Origin: Bordetella sp. BOR01
GTDB taxonomy: Bacteria > Pseudomonadota > Gammaproteobacteria > Burkholderiales > Burkholderiaceae_B
Length of the DNA: 64,000 nucleotides
Assembly: GCF_019218885.1 (NCBI RefSeq)
Contig: NZ_JAHUWT010000001.1
Coordinates: 496,001-560,000 of the forward strand
Direction: 5' to 3'
In this document: piece by piece, positions 37,901 to 47,553 of the stretch
Numbering within the stretch: the stretch's first letter is position 1
Layout of the letters: every line of letters starts with the position of its first letter
Translations under genes and position numbers: made by a program
Notes under the pieces: model-generated
Database searches by the model: none
What the model was told of the DNA's origin: nothing
The model's input: only the letters and a program-made list of their open reading frames with translations

Positions 37901-37957
37901 ATAAAAAAATATCCACTATAGTTTTCCCCTATAAAAAAATAATGAATTTTTTTTTAT
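37901..37957. promoter_or_regulatory. A-tract operator candidates upstream of the Bug pair
   Basis: ATAAAAAAATAT at 37901-37912 and ATAAAAAAATAA at 37931-37942 repeat the motif at 33216. The second copy forms a long dyad with ATTTTTTTTTAT ending at 37957. The region between the Bug start (37799) and the end of glyA (38012) is otherwise without genes. Promoter for the Bug pair reads to the left. Confidence 0.5.
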
Positions 37958-38011
37958 AAAGCAATGACGCTCGCTTGTTCGCGCGAGCCAGTACCGTGTT
38001 CAGGGCCGCAT

Positions 38012-39274
38012 TCAGGCGTAGACGGGGAACCGCGCGCACAACTGTGCGACGCGGGTCCGGACGCGATCCAGCAGCCGGTCGTCGCGGTGCTCAGCCAGCA
38101 CATCGCAGACCAGCTCGGCGACTTCGCGGGCCTGCTCGGCCAGGAAGCCGCGCGTGGTGATGGCCGCGGTGCCGATGCGGATGCCGCTGGTCACGAAAGG
38201 AGGTTGTGGATCATTGGGTACGGCATTTTTGTTGACGGTGATATGAGCCCGGCCGAGCGCCGCGTCCGCGTCCTTGCCGGTCAGGCCTCTGCCGATCAGG
38301 CTGACCAGCAGAAGGTGGTTGTCCGTGCCGCCGGAGACCACCGGGTAGCCGCGCGCCTGGAAGATATGCGCCATCGCGCGGGCATTTTCGAGCACTTGCC
38401 GCTGGTAGGCCGAGAAATCCGGCTCCATCGCCTCTTTGAGGGCGACGGCTTTGGCTGCGATCACGTGCATGAGGGGCCCGCCCTGGAGGCCGGGAAAGAC
38501 TGCCGATGCGATGCGTTTCTCGAGCCCCTCGTTCGCGCCTCCCATGATGATGCCGCCGCGGGGGCCGCGCAGCGTCTTGTGCGTGGTGGTGGTGACGACG
38601 TCGGCATGCAGCACCGGGTTGGGGTAGAGGCCGGCGGCGACCAGGCCGGCCACATGCGCCATGTCGACCAGCAGGACCGCTCCCACCGAGTCTGCGATTG
38701 CGCGGAAGCGCACGAAGTCCAGGATGCGGGAATAGGCCGAGAAACCGGCGACCAGCAGGCGTGGCCGGTGCTCGAGCGCCAACTGCGCGACGGCGTCGTA
38801 GTCGATCAGGCCGTCGTCGCCGATGCCGTACTGGACCGAACGGTAGATCCTGCCGGAAAAACTGACTTTCGCGCCGTGGGTCAGGTGGCCGCCGTGCGCC
38901 AGGCTCATGCCCAGCACGGTGTCGCCCGGCTCCAGCAGCGCCTGGTAAACCGCGGCGTTGGCCTGGGAGCCGGAGTGCGGCTGCACATTGGCCCAGTCCG
39001 CGCCGAACAGGCGGCAGGTTCGCTCGATCGCCAGCCGCTCGATCCGGTCTACATGTTCGCAGCCGCCGTAGTATCGCTTCCCCGGATACCCCTCGGCGTA
39101 TTTGTTCGTCAATACTGACCCTTGCGCCGACAGAATGCGGGGGCTGGCGTAGTTCTCCGAGGCGATCAGCTCGATATGCGCTTCTTGCCGAAGCGCCTCT
39201 TCCCGGATGGCATGAGAGAGGTCGGGATCGAACGCTTCGGTGTGCGTGGTGTTTTTGAACATGATGTCGTCCAT
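38012..39274 (-). CDS. glyA: Serine hydroxymethyltransferase
   Basis: This PLP enzyme makes serine from glycine and 5,10-methylene-tetrahydrofolate. At 420 residues it is normal. Conserved blocks are [49 protein letters not shown] and the PLP lysine Lys233 in [15 protein letters not shown]. In this island it would use both products of sarcosine oxidation, glycine and methylene-THF, and hand serine to SdaA. This is probably an accessory copy; a housekeeping glyA is expected elsewhere. It is divergent from the GlxA-type regulator gene, 78 bases away. Confidence 0.96.
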   Translation of the reverse strand: MDDIMFKNTTHTEAFDPDLSHAIREEALRQEAHIELIASENYASPRILSAQGSVLTNKYAEGYPGKRYYGGCEHVDRIERLAIERTCRLFGADWANVQPHSGSQANAAVYQALLEPGDTVLGMSLAHGGHLTHGAKVSFSGRIYRSVQYGIGDDGLIDYDAVAQLALEHRPRLLVAGFSAYSRILDFVRFRAIADSVGAVLLVDMAHVAGLVAAGLYPNPVLHADVVTTTTHKTLRGPRGGIIMGGANEGLEKRIASAVFPGLQGGPLMHVIAAKAVALKEAMEPDFSAYQRQVLENARAMAHIFQARGYPVVSGGTDNHLLLVSLIGRGLTGKDADAALGRAHITVNKNAVPNDPQPPFVTSGIRIGTAAITTRGFLAEQAREVAELVCDVLAEHRDDRLLDRVRTRVAQLCARFPVYA

Positions 39275-39352
39275 GGAGGTTGGGCTGCGGCGGGCTCGCT
39301 GGCCGCCGCGAGCACAGTCAGTGACGGCGCAACTACATCAGGAACTGCTCGG

Positions 39353-40456
39353 ATGAAGCTAGAACAGGCACGCCCAGAACGCGGAACCGCCGCGCCCGTG
39401 CGATTCGGTATCGTGCCGCTACCCAATTTCACGCTCACGGCACTGTCCGGATTCATGGATGTCCTGAGACTGTCCAGCGACGAGGGTGACAATAGCCGGC
39501 CGGTGCGCTGCACGTGGAGCATCATTGCCGAGAGCATGGCCCCGGTCCGCTCGAGTTGCGGCATCCAGATCGCGCCCTGGGAGACGTTCGGATTGCCGGA
39601 AAAATACGACTATGTCGTGGTGGTGGGCGGCCTGCTGCATTCGGGGCCGCCCACTAGCGAGGCAACGGTCGCGTTCCTGCGCGCAGTCGGCCAGACGCCG
39701 GCCACCCTGGTGGGCGTGTGCACCGGTGTGTTCGCGCTGATGCGTGCCGGAACGCTGGCCGGCCATCGCGTTTGCGTCAGTTGGTTTCACTACTGGGATC
39801 TCCTGGAGCGTTTCCCTGACGCCCGGGAGGAACTCATCGTCTCCGACCGCCTGTACGTGGCCGACCGGCGGCGCATTACGTGTTCCGGCGGGCGCGCCTC
39901 TATCGACGTGGCCGCCGTCATCCTGACGCGGCATGTCGACCCGGCGATCGTCAAGAAGGCGCTGCGCATCTTGCAGGTCGACGAATCCGCCAAGGTCGAT
40001 GCGCCGCAGCCTCAGCCGGCGGGCCTGGCGCCATCCACCCACCCCAAGGTGCGCAGGGCGGTGCTGCTGATGGAGCAGCACCTGAGCAGCGCGCTGTCGG
40101 TCGACAGCCTGGCGCGCAAGCTGGACGTGTCGGTGCGGCAGTTGGAGCGGCTGTTCAAGGAGTCGCTGGGAACGACGCCGCAGGCCTATGCGAGACAGGT
40201 GCGGCTGCGGATGGCCAAGTGGTTGCTGCTGCACACGGGCAAGCCGATCTCGGCGATCGCGTCGGCGGCGGGGTTTGCGGATGCCTCGCATATGGGCAGG
40301 GAATTCCGCAACAACTTCGGGGTGTCGCCCGGCGCCTACCGGGCCGGCCACGGCGTGGTGGCGCCGTCCCTGGGCCCGGCGCACGGCGGCGAGGCCGGCG
40401 CGGTTCCGGGCGAAGACTATCAGGAATGTTTTCCCAACCGTACGGACTTCTATTGA
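39353..40456 (+). CDS. GlxA-type AraC-family regulator
   Basis: The ATG at 39353 gives 367 residues ([20 protein letters not shown]); the frame is open further upstream into the glyA start. The N-terminal part (about 17-215) is a DJ-1/PfpI-like domain with [18 protein letters not shown], and the C-terminal part (about 240-335) is an AraC helix-turn-helix with [17 protein letters not shown] and [19 protein letters not shown]. Regulators of this type (GbdR, CdhR, SouR) sense glycine betaine, dimethylglycine, carnitine or sarcosine, so this is the likely activator of the sdaA-sox genes downstream and perhaps of glyA. Confidence 0.92.
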   Translation: MKLEQARPERGTAAPVRFGIVPLPNFTLTALSGFMDVLRLSSDEGDNSRPVRCTWSIIAESMAPVRSSCGIQIAPWETFGLPEKYDYVVVVGGLLHSGPPTSEATVAFLRAVGQTPATLVGVCTGVFALMRAGTLAGHRVCVSWFHYWDLLERFPDAREELIVSDRLYVADRRRITCSGGRASIDVAAVILTRHVDPAIVKKALRILQVDESAKVDAPQPQPAGLAPSTHPKVRRAVLLMEQHLSSALSVDSLARKLDVSVRQLERLFKESLGTTPQAYARQVRLRMAKWLLLHTGKPISAIASAAGFADASHMGREFRNNFGVSPGAYRAGHGVVAPSLGPAHGGEAGAVPGEDYQECFPNRTDFY

Positions 40457-40581
40457 CGAGGTTGCCTGCCGGCCCGGGCCGTGGTCTGGCGGGAACGTAC
40501 CAATGCGGTGCCGGATTGGTTCTAGCCCGCGCCGGCCGTGCTTGGTGTACTTGCTCCTGTTCCGTCTTCTTGTGCCATTCC

Positions 40582-41943
40582 ATGACTTATGTAGGCGTAT
40601 TCGATCTGTTCAAGGTCGGGATAGGGCCCTCCAGTTCCCACACCGTTGGGCCGATGATTGCTGCGCACCGGTTCGCCCGGCACGTGCAGCGCGCCTCGTT
40701 CCTGGAGCAGGTCGCCTCGCTGCGGGTCGAGCTGTACGGTTCGCTCGGGTCGACCGGCAAGGGCCATGGCACCGGCAAGGCGGTGATGCTGGGTCTGTCC
40801 GGGTTCCTGCCCGACAGCATCGACCCGGACGTCATCGAGCCCGTTCTGGCGGACATCGCCCACCGCGGCAGCCTGCGGCTGGCTGACCAGCACCGGCTGC
40901 CCTTCGAGACGGCCCGCCATATCCTCTATTTCCGCAAGGCGCTGGCGCGCCATCCCAACGGCATGCGGTTCCTGGCGCTGTCGGCACGCGGCGAGATTCT
41001 GCTGCAGAAAGAGTATTACTCGATTGGCGGCGGATTCCTGATCAATTGCCATGGCGAACGCCTGAACGGGACGCCGGCAGCTGCCGAGCCACCATATCCG
41101 TTCCATTCGGGCGATGAACTGCTGCGCCTTACTGCCAGGACGGGGATGTCCATCGCCGACATCGTCATGGCCAACGAGAGCCGCTATCGGCCGTCGACCG
41201 AGGTGCGGGCGGGTGTGCTCGCCATCTGGGACGCGATGGCGGGCGCCGTCGCCCGTGGCTGTGCGCAGCAGGGCACGTTGCCCGGCCCGATGGCGGTCCG
41301 GCGCCGGGCCCCCGCGCTGCATCGCCGGCTGGCGGCTGGCGGCAGCGATGTCCTGGAAATCCTGGACTGGATCAGCCTGTACGCCGTGGCTGTCAACGAG
41401 GAAAACGCCGCCGGGGGGCGCGTCGTTACGGCGCCGACCAACGGCGCCGCCGGCGTCGTGCCGGCCGTCCTGCACTACTACGTGCGGTTCCTTCAGGGCA
41501 CGCCGGACGGCATCGTGACATTTCTGCTGACGGCTGCCGCGATCGGCGCGCTCTACAAAGAGAACGCGTCGATCTCGGGGGCGGAGGTGGGCTGCCAGGG
41601 CGAGGTCGGGGTCGCCTGCTCCATGGCGGCGGCGGGGCTGGCTGCGGTGTTGGGCGCCACGCCCTTACAGGTGGAGAATGCCGCGGAGATCGGCATGGAG
41701 CATCACCTGGGCCTGACCTGCGATCCGGTCGGCGGACGGGTGCAGATCCCGTGCATCGAGCGCAATGCGATGGGCGCCGTCAAGGCCGTGAACGCAGCGC
41801 GCATGGCGACGGCGGGGGACGGGCTGCACTACGTCTCGCTGGACAGCGTCATCCGCACGATGATGCAGACGGGCGCCGACATGCAAACCAAATACAAAGA
41901 GACGTCGCGGGGCGGGCTGGCCGTCAACGTGACCGAGTGCTGA
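40582..41943 (+). CDS. sdaA: L-serine ammonia-lyase (serine deaminase)
   Basis: This iron-sulfur enzyme converts serine to pyruvate and ammonia. The ATG at 40582 ([20 protein letters not shown]) gives 453 residues, the usual length; the open frame upstream overlaps the regulator and is not used. The N-terminal beta domain has [12 protein letters not shown]. The alpha domain carries [11 protein letters not shown], the cysteine-bearing [16 protein letters not shown] and [18 protein letters not shown], which ligate the [4Fe-4S] cluster. It lies between the regulator and soxB (7-base gap), so it is the first gene of the sarcosine oxidase operon and finishes the route sarcosine-glycine-serine-pyruvate. 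Confidence 0.95.
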   Translation: MTYVGVFDLFKVGIGPSSSHTVGPMIAAHRFARHVQRASFLEQVASLRVELYGSLGSTGKGHGTGKAVMLGLSGFLPDSIDPDVIEPVLADIAHRGSLRLADQHRLPFETARHILYFRKALARHPNGMRFLALSARGEILLQKEYYSIGGGFLINCHGERLNGTPAAAEPPYPFHSGDELLRLTARTGMSIADIVMANESRYRPSTEVRAGVLAIWDAMAGAVARGCAQQGTLPGPMAVRRRAPALHRRLAAGGSDVLEILDWISLYAVAVNEENAAGGRVVTAPTNGAAGVVPAVLHYYVRFLQGTPDGIVTFLLTAAAIGALYKENASISGAEVGCQGEVGVACSMAAAGLAAVLGATPLQVENAAEIGMEHHLGLTCDPVGGRVQIPCIERNAMGAVKAVNAARMATAGDGLHYVSLDSVIRTMMQTGADMQTKYKETSRGGLAVNVTEC

Positions 41944-41950
41944 GGAACAC

Positions 41951-43195
41951 ATGGGACGCTATTCGATCTACAGCCTCGTGAGAAACGGGCTGAGCTATCA
42001 CCGCAACTGGCAGCGCATCTGGCGCAGCCCGCCACCGCGCCAGGAATACGACGTCGTCATCGTCGGCGGCGGCGGCCACGGCCTGGCCACGGCCTACTAT
42101 CTGGCAAAGCTCCATGGGGTACGCAACGTCGCCGTGCTGGAGAAGAGTTGGCTGGGCGGCGGCAATACCGCGCGCAACACGACCATCGTGCGCTCGAACT
42201 ACTTGTGGTCCGAGGCCGCTCAGTTGTACGAGAAGGCCATGCAGCTCTGGGAAGGGCTGTCGCAGGACCTGAACTACAACGTCATGTTCAGCCAGCGCGG
42301 CGTCATGAACCTCGCGCATACGCTGCAGGACCTGCGCGACACGCGCCGGCGCATCAACGCGAACCGCTACAACGGCGTGGACGCGGAGTTCCTGGCACCG
42401 GAGCAGGTACGCGACATCGTGCCCATCATCAACCTGAACAGCCGCTATCCCGTCCTGGGCGCTTCATTCCAGCGCCGTGCCGGCGTAGCGCGCCATGACG
42501 CGGTGGCATGGGGGTATGCTCGCGCCGCGGACCGTCACGGCGTGGACATCCTGCAAAACTGCGAGGTTACGGGCATTCGTCGCGCGGACGGCCGCGTGAC
42601 CGGCGTGGAGACCAGTCAGGGATTCATCAAGGCGAAGAAGGTCGCCGTGGTCGCGGCCGGCCATTCCAGCGTCATTGCGGCCATGGCCGGCATCCGCCTG
42701 CCGGTGCAGAGCCATCCCCTGCAGGCGCTGGTGTCCGAACCGCTGAAACCGATCATCGACACGGTGATCATGTCCAACGCGGTGCACGCATATATCAGCC
42801 AGTCCGACAAGGGCGACCTGGTCATCGGCGCGGGCATCGACCAGTACTCGGGGTATGGCCAGCGCGGCAGCTTTCACGTCATCGAGCATACGCTGCGGGC
42901 GGTGGTGGAGATGTTTCCCTCGCTCAGCCGCGTGCGCATGAACCGCCAATGGGGCGGCATCGTCGACGTCACGCCGGACGCCTGCCCGATCATCTCCAGG
43001 ACGGACGTCAAGGGCCTGTACTTCAATTGCGGATGGGGCACGGGCGGGTTCAAGGCTACGCCGGGGTCCGGCTGGACGTTTGCGCATACCGTCGCCAACG
43101 ACGCGCCGCATCCCTTGAACGCGCCATTCTCGCTTGACCGCTTCTATACGGGACACCTGATCGACGAGCACGGCGCGGCGGCCGTCGCGCATTGA
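41951..43195 (+). CDS. soxB: Sarcosine oxidase beta subunit
   Basis: The 414-residue protein is the FAD/FMN-carrying catalytic subunit of heterotetrameric sarcosine oxidase, which oxidises sarcosine to glycine, H2O2 and methylene-THF. The FAD motif [19 protein letters not shown] is at about 35-53. [16 protein letters not shown] holds His182, the site matching the covalent FMN histidine. [15 protein letters not shown] and [17 protein letters not shown] are conserved near the C-terminus. It is followed by soxD, soxA and soxG in the standard order BDAG. Confidence 0.96.
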   Translation: MGRYSIYSLVRNGLSYHRNWQRIWRSPPPRQEYDVVIVGGGGHGLATAYYLAKLHGVRNVAVLEKSWLGGGNTARNTTIVRSNYLWSEAAQLYEKAMQLWEGLSQDLNYNVMFSQRGVMNLAHTLQDLRDTRRRINANRYNGVDAEFLAPEQVRDIVPIINLNSRYPVLGASFQRRAGVARHDAVAWGYARAADRHGVDILQNCEVTGIRRADGRVTGVETSQGFIKAKKVAVVAAGHSSVIAAMAGIRLPVQSHPLQALVSEPLKPIIDTVIMSNAVHAYISQSDKGDLVIGAGIDQYSGYGQRGSFHVIEHTLRAVVEMFPSLSRVRMNRQWGGIVDVTPDACPIISRTDVKGLYFNCGWGTGGFKATPGSGWTFAHTVANDAPHPLNAPFSLDRFYTGHLIDEHGAAAVAH

Positions 43196-43254
43196 AGCGT
43201 GGCGCCGTCTTTCCCATACCTTTTACCTTGTTGCGAGCCTGGCCCGAGAATCCT

Positions 43255-43533
43255 ATGCAACTCATCAGATGTCCCTGGTGCGGAGAACGCGCCGAAATCG
43301 AATTTTCATGCGGCGGCGAGGCCGACATCGCGCGGCCGCTGGCCCCCGACACGCTGACGGATCAGGCCTGGGGGGACTACCTCTTCATGCGCAAGAATCC
43401 CAAAGGCCGCGTGCGCGAACAATGGCTGCACAGCTTCGGTTGCCGCCGCTGGTTCCTGGTCGAGCGCGACAACGTCACCTATCGGGTATACCGGACCATG
43501 GCGATCGGCATTCCCGAGGAGGCCGCGGCATGA
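43255..43533 (+). CDS. soxD: Sarcosine oxidase delta subunit
   Basis: The ATG at 43255 gives the usual 92 residues, MQLIRCPWCGERAEIEFSCG. The CPWC pair (Cys6, Cys9) with a later His-x3-Cys (HSFGC) is the zinc site of the family. The small subunit stabilises the complex between alpha and beta. Its stop overlaps the soxA start by 4 bases (ATGA). Confidence 0.94.
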   Translation: MQLIRCPWCGERAEIEFSCGGEADIARPLAPDTLTDQAWGDYLFMRKNPKGRVREQWLHSFGCRRWFLVERDNVTYRVYRTMAIGIPEEAAA

Positions 43534-46500
43534 AGCAGCGCTATCGCCTGCATTCCGGCGGGCACATCGATCGCGGCACGCCGCTGACGTTCTCGTTCAA
43601 CGGCCGTGCCTACGAGGGTTATGCCGGGGACACCCTGGCGTCAGCCCTGCTGGCCAATGGCGTGCATTTCGTCGGTCGCAGCTTCAAGTACCATCGGCCG
43701 CGCGGCATCATGACGGCGGGCGTGGAAGAGCCCAACGCCATCGTGCAGCTCGAGCGCGGTGCCCGGACCGTGCCGAACCCGCGCGCTACCGAGGTGTCCC
43801 TGTATCAGGACTTGATGGCTGCCAGCGTGAACGCCAGTCCGAGCCTGGAGCGCGACCGCATGGCGATCGTGCAGCGCCTATCGCGCTTCATCCCTGCCGG
43901 CTTCTACTACAAGACCTTCATGTGGCCGCGGCGGCTGTGGCCCCGGTACGAGGCGGGTATTCGCGCCGCCGCCGGCCTGGGGGAATCGCCTACGGCGGCC
44001 GACCCCGACCGCTACGAGAAGATTTACGCCCACTGCGACGTATTGGTGGTAGGCGGTGGAGCCGCTGGGCTGGCCGCGGCCTATACGGCGGCCAGCCAGG
44101 GAGTGCGTGTCGTCCTGGTCGACGAGCAGCCGGAACTGGGCGGCAGCCTGCTGGCCAGTCGCGAGCGGATCGACGGCATGCCCGCTCATCAATGGGCGCG
44201 ACAGATGGCCGAGACGCTGGCCGGAATGCCGGAGGTGACGTTGCTGACGCGCACCACGGCGTTCGGCTATCAGGATCACAATCTGGTGACGGCCTGCCAG
44301 CGCCTGACCGACCATCTGCCGGTGGCGCAGCGCCAGGGCAACCGCGAGAAGCTATGGCGCATCCGGGCGGCGCGCGTGGTGCTGGCCACCGGTGCGCACG
44401 AGCGGGGAGTGGCTTTCCGCGATAACGACCTGCCCGGCATCATGACATGCTCTGCCGTATCGAATTATGTGCGCCGCTACGGCGTGCTGCCGGGCCGGCA
44501 GATTGTGCTCTTCACCAACAACGATTCGGCCTACGCCACCGCGCTGGACCTGCACGAAAGCGGCGCCAGCGTCTGCGTGGTCGATGCGCGTCCGGCCAGC
44601 GCCGGCACCTGGGCGCAACAGGTGCAAGGCCTGGACATCCGCGTCATCAATGATGCCGTCGTCGTCGCCGCCGAGGGCTCGAAGCACGTGCGCGGCGTCC
44701 GGTTTGCCCGGTATGCGCCGCAGGGCATCGGCGCCGACCTGGGTGAGCTGCCTTGCGATCTGCTCGGGATGTCGGGGGGCTGGAATCCGGCGGTTCACTT
44801 GTTCTCGCAGTCAGGCGGCAAGGCAGTCTGGCATGGCGAGAAGGCCTGCTTCGTGCCGGGCGCCAAGGCGCAGGCGGCGTGCAGCGCCGGCGCGTGCAAC
44901 GGCGAGTTCACGCTGACAGGGGCGCTGCGCGACGGCGTCCTGGCCGGCGCGGACGCCGCCAGCCATGTCCGCGGCAAGCCGTCGGACGGCCCGGCGCGCC
45001 CGTCGTGGCGCACCGAGCCGGTCGCGGAAGCGCCGCTGCTGGCGCTGTGGCTGGTGGGGGACCGCGCCCGGATGGATCATCGGGCCAAGCATTTCGTCGA
45101 CTTCCAGAACGACGTCACCGCAGCCGACATCTACCTGGCGGCACGCGAGGGCTTCGCCTCCATCGAACACGTCAAGCGCTATACGGCGATGGGTTTCGGC
45201 ACCGACCAGGGCAAGCTCGGGAACATCGTCGGCATGGGCATCCTGGCCGAGGCGCTGGGGCAGCGCGTGGAGAACACCGGCACGACCACCTTCCGCCCGA
45301 ACTACACGCCCGTCACCTTTGGCGCGCTGGCCGGGCGCGAGCTCGGATCGCACCTGGACCCTGAGCGGCAGACTTGCATCCACGGCTGGCATGCGGCGCG
45401 CGGCGCCGTATTCGAGGATGTCGGCAACTGGAAGCGGCCTTGGTATTTCCCGCTGGCGGGCGAGGACATGCAGGCCGCCGTCGCGCGCGAATGCCGCGCG
45501 GCGCGCGGCGGCGTGGGGATCCTCGACGCGTCGACGCTGGGCAAGATCGATGTGCAGGGGCCGGATGCCGTCACGCTGCTGAACTGGGTGTACACGAACG
45601 CCTGGGACAAGCTCGGGGTGGGCAAGTGCCGCTACGGTCTGATGCTCGACGAGAACGGCATGGTCTTCGACGACGGTGTGACCGCCCGGCTCGGCGAGCA
45701 GCATTTCCTGGTCAGCACCACCACGGGCGGCGCGGCACGCGTGCTGACCTGGATGGAGCGCTGGCTGCAGACGGAGTGGCCCGGCCTGAAGGTGCACCTG
45801 ACGTCCGTGACGGACCATTTCTCGACCTTCGCGGTGGTGGGCCCTCATGCCCGCAAAGTGCTGCAAGCGGTCTGCCGCGACGTGGACTTCGGCGGCGAGG
45901 CGTTTCCCTTCATGAGTTTCCGGGAAGGGACGATAGACGGCGTGTTCGCCCGCATCATGCGCATCAGTTTCTCCGGCGAGCTGTCCTACGAGGTGAATGT
46001 GCCGGCGAATGCGGGGCGTCATGTATGGGAGCGGCTTCTGGACGCCGGCGAACCGTACGGCATCACGCCCTATGGCACCGAGACCATGCACGTGCTGCGG
46101 GCCGAGAAGGGGTACATCATCGTGGGCCAGGACACCGACGGCTCCGTGACCCCGAACGACCTCGGCATGGGCGGGCTGGTCTCCAGGAACAAGGACTTCC
46201 TGGGCAAGCGCTCGCTGAGCCGGCAGGACACCGCGGCGCCGGGCCGCAAGCAGTTCGTCGGGCTGCTGACCGAAGATCCGCGCCAGGTGCTGGAAGAGGG
46301 CACACAGTTGCTTGACGCCCCGAGCCAGGCAGCCATTGCGCCACTGGTCGGCCATGTGACGTCCAGCTACATGAGCCCGACGCTGGAGCGCTCGATCGCG
46401 CTGGGTGTCGTGCAGAACGGCCTGGCCCGGCAAGGCGAGATCGTGGTGGCGGCCCTGCCGCAAGGAGGGTTCGCCCGGACGCGGATCGTCAATTCGGTTT

Positions 46501-46538
46501 TCTATGATCCGCAAGGAGCGCGCCAACATGTCGAATAG
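43530..46538 (+). CDS. soxA: Sarcosine oxidase alpha subunit
   Basis: The ATG at 43530 (MKQRYRLHSGGHIDRGTPLT) gives 1002 residues, the family size. Order: an N-terminal ferredoxin-like domain without iron ligands (about 15-95, GYAGDTLASALLANG), an NAD-binding nucleotide-disulfide-oxidoreductase-like domain (about 165-580, VLVVGGGAAGLAAAYTA) and a C-terminal GcvT-like THF-binding domain (about 620-990, with GLMLDENGMVFDDGV). It transfers the methyl-derived carbon to tetrahydrofolate. It overlaps soxD by 4 bases and soxG by 11 bases. Confidence 0.96.
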   Translation: MKQRYRLHSGGHIDRGTPLTFSFNGRAYEGYAGDTLASALLANGVHFVGRSFKYHRPRGIMTAGVEEPNAIVQLERGARTVPNPRATEVSLYQDLMAASVNASPSLERDRMAIVQRLSRFIPAGFYYKTFMWPRRLWPRYEAGIRAAAGLGESPTAADPDRYEKIYAHCDVLVVGGGAAGLAAAYTAASQGVRVVLVDEQPELGGSLLASRERIDGMPAHQWARQMAETLAGMPEVTLLTRTTAFGYQDHNLVTACQRLTDHLPVAQRQGNREKLWRIRAARVVLATGAHERGVAFRDNDLPGIMTCSAVSNYVRRYGVLPGRQIVLFTNNDSAYATALDLHESGASVCVVDARPASAGTWAQQVQGLDIRVINDAVVVAAEGSKHVRGVRFARYAPQGIGADLGELPCDLLGMSGGWNPAVHLFSQSGGKAVWHGEKACFVPGAKAQAACSAGACNGEFTLTGALRDGVLAGADAASHVRGKPSDGPARPSWRTEPVAEAPLLALWLVGDRARMDHRAKHFVDFQNDVTAADIYLAAREGFASIEHVKRYTAMGFGTDQGKLGNIVGMGILAEALGQRVENTGTTTFRPNYTPVTFGALAGRELGSHLDPERQTCIHGWHAARGAVFEDVGNWKRPWYFPLAGEDMQAAVARECRAARGGVGILDASTLGKIDVQGPDAVTLLNWVYTNAWDKLGVGKCRYGLMLDENGMVFDDGVTARLGEQHFLVSTTTGGAARVLTWMERWLQTEWPGLKVHLTSVTDHFSTFAVVGPHARKVLQAVCRDVDFGGEAFPFMSFREGTIDGVFARIMRISFSGELSYEVNVPANAGRHVWERLLDAGEPYGITPYGTETMHVLRAEKGYIIVGQDTDGSVTPNDLGMGGLVSRNKDFLGKRSLSRQDTAAPGRKQFVGLLTEDPRQVLEEGTQLLDAPSQAAIAPLVGHVTSSYMSPTLERSIALGVVQNGLARQGEIVVAALPQGGFARTRIVNSVFYDPQGARQHVE

Positions 46539-47118
46539 CCTGCGCCAGCGTTCGCCTCTGGCCGATAGCAGCCGGCTTCCCTTTCTTGCCGGACCCGCGG
46601 CCGGCCCGTCGGTAAGCCTGGTCGAGTCGCCGTTCCTGCCGATGCTGAGCCTGCGCGGCAGCCCTTCGGACCCTGCCTTCATGGCAGCGGCCGAGGCGGT
46701 ACTGGGATTCGCCCTGCCGGTCGCGCCGAATACGTACACTGGCGCGAACACCCACGTGGCGATGTGGATGGGGCCGGACGAGTGGCTGGTGCAGGGCCTA
46801 TGCCCGCAGGCCGCGCCCGAACTGCCAACGCAACTCGCGTCCAGGCTGGCAGGCCGGTTCGCCGCGGCGATCGACATCACTAGCGGCTACACGGTGGTGG
46901 ACGTGACCGGCCCGCGGGCCGCCGATGTGCTCGCCAAGGGCTGTCCGCTGGACATGCATCCGCAGGTCTTCGGACCCGGCTGCTGCGCCCAGACGTGCTT
47001 CTTCGACGCCGCCGTGGTGCTGCGCCGAACCGAAGCGGGCATCAGCCTGACCACCCGGCGCAGCTTCGCTCCCTACGTGGCCGAGCTGCTGGTCGACGGC
47101 GCGCTGGAGTTCGCCTAG
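46528..47118 (+). CDS. soxG: Sarcosine oxidase gamma subunit
   Basis: The ATG at 46528 follows AAGGAG inside the end of soxA and gives 196 residues (MSNSLRQRSPLADSSRL). Family marks are PNTYTGANTHVAMWMGPDEW and DITSGYTVVDVTGPRAADVL with a final RRSFAPYVAELL. It is the GcvT-related small subunit that completes the tetramer. The next gene starts immediately after its stop codon. Confidence 0.92.
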   Translation: MSNSLRQRSPLADSSRLPFLAGPAAGPSVSLVESPFLPMLSLRGSPSDPAFMAAAEAVLGFALPVAPNTYTGANTHVAMWMGPDEWLVQGLCPQAAPELPTQLASRLAGRFAAAIDITSGYTVVDVTGPRAADVLAKGCPLDMHPQVFGPGCCAQTCFFDAAVVLRRTEAGISLTTRRSFAPYVAELLVDGALEFA

Positions 47119-47553
47119 ATGCCCGGCCCGATCGCCACGGTGTCCGTATTCCTGGATGCGGTGCAGGCCGATGCGCGCGTCGGCCTGCACCCGGAAGAGA
47201 AACTGGCCCCGCAGCCGCTCGAACTGGACGTGGCGCTGCACCTGGACGCCACGGCGGGCGATATTCGGGCGGGCGGGTATCTGGACTACGATGGTTATTG
47301 CAACTGGCTGGCCGGCCGGCTGGCGCAGGAACCGCACACGGATCTGCTGGAACAGCTCTGCCTGCGCCTGGCGGAGCAGACATTCCAGGCATTTCCGGCG
47401 GTTCGCGCCATCACGCTGCGGGCGCACAAGGCAAAACTGCGAGGCCGGGCGCGGCGCATGGGCATCGCGCTGAGCCTGGACAGGGACCTGCTGGCGCTGC
47501 AACCGCCCGTGCCGGCGGACCGAAACCACGCGACACTGGGGGAAACATCATGA
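47119..47553 (+). CDS. FolB-like protein (dihydroneopterin aldolase family)
   Basis: The 144-residue protein starts directly after the soxG stop. Its pattern, VSVFLDAVQADARVGLHPEE near the start, then PLELDVALHLDA, YDGYCNWLAGRLA, LLEQLCLRLAEQTF and AITLRAHKA, matches the tunnelling fold of FolB: the ...A.IGvhpeE... strand, the (d/n)Y..l...i helix and the final V..v.v.Kp strand. FolB makes 6-hydroxymethyl-dihydropterin in folate synthesis. Being in a sarcosine oxidase operon, it may boost THF supply or act as a folate-binding helper. An extra copy beyond a housekeeping folB is likely. Some active-site positions look changed. Confidence 0.75.
   Translation: MPGPIATVSVFLDAVQADARVGLHPEEKLAPQPLELDVALHLDATAGDIRAGGYLDYDGYCNWLAGRLAQEPHTDLLEQLCLRLAEQTFQAFPAVRAITLRAHKAKLRGRARRMGIALSLDRDLLALQPPVPADRNHATLGETS

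Noticed and set aside
39880-40581. Extension of sdaA through the regulator gene
   Set aside because: The family starts at [11 protein letters not shown]; upstream codons lie inside the AraC-type regulator.
46995-47549. Extension of the GGT-like protein through the FolB-like gene
   Set aside because: The overlapped part is covered by soxG and the FolB-like frame, and the GGT family begins near 47550.
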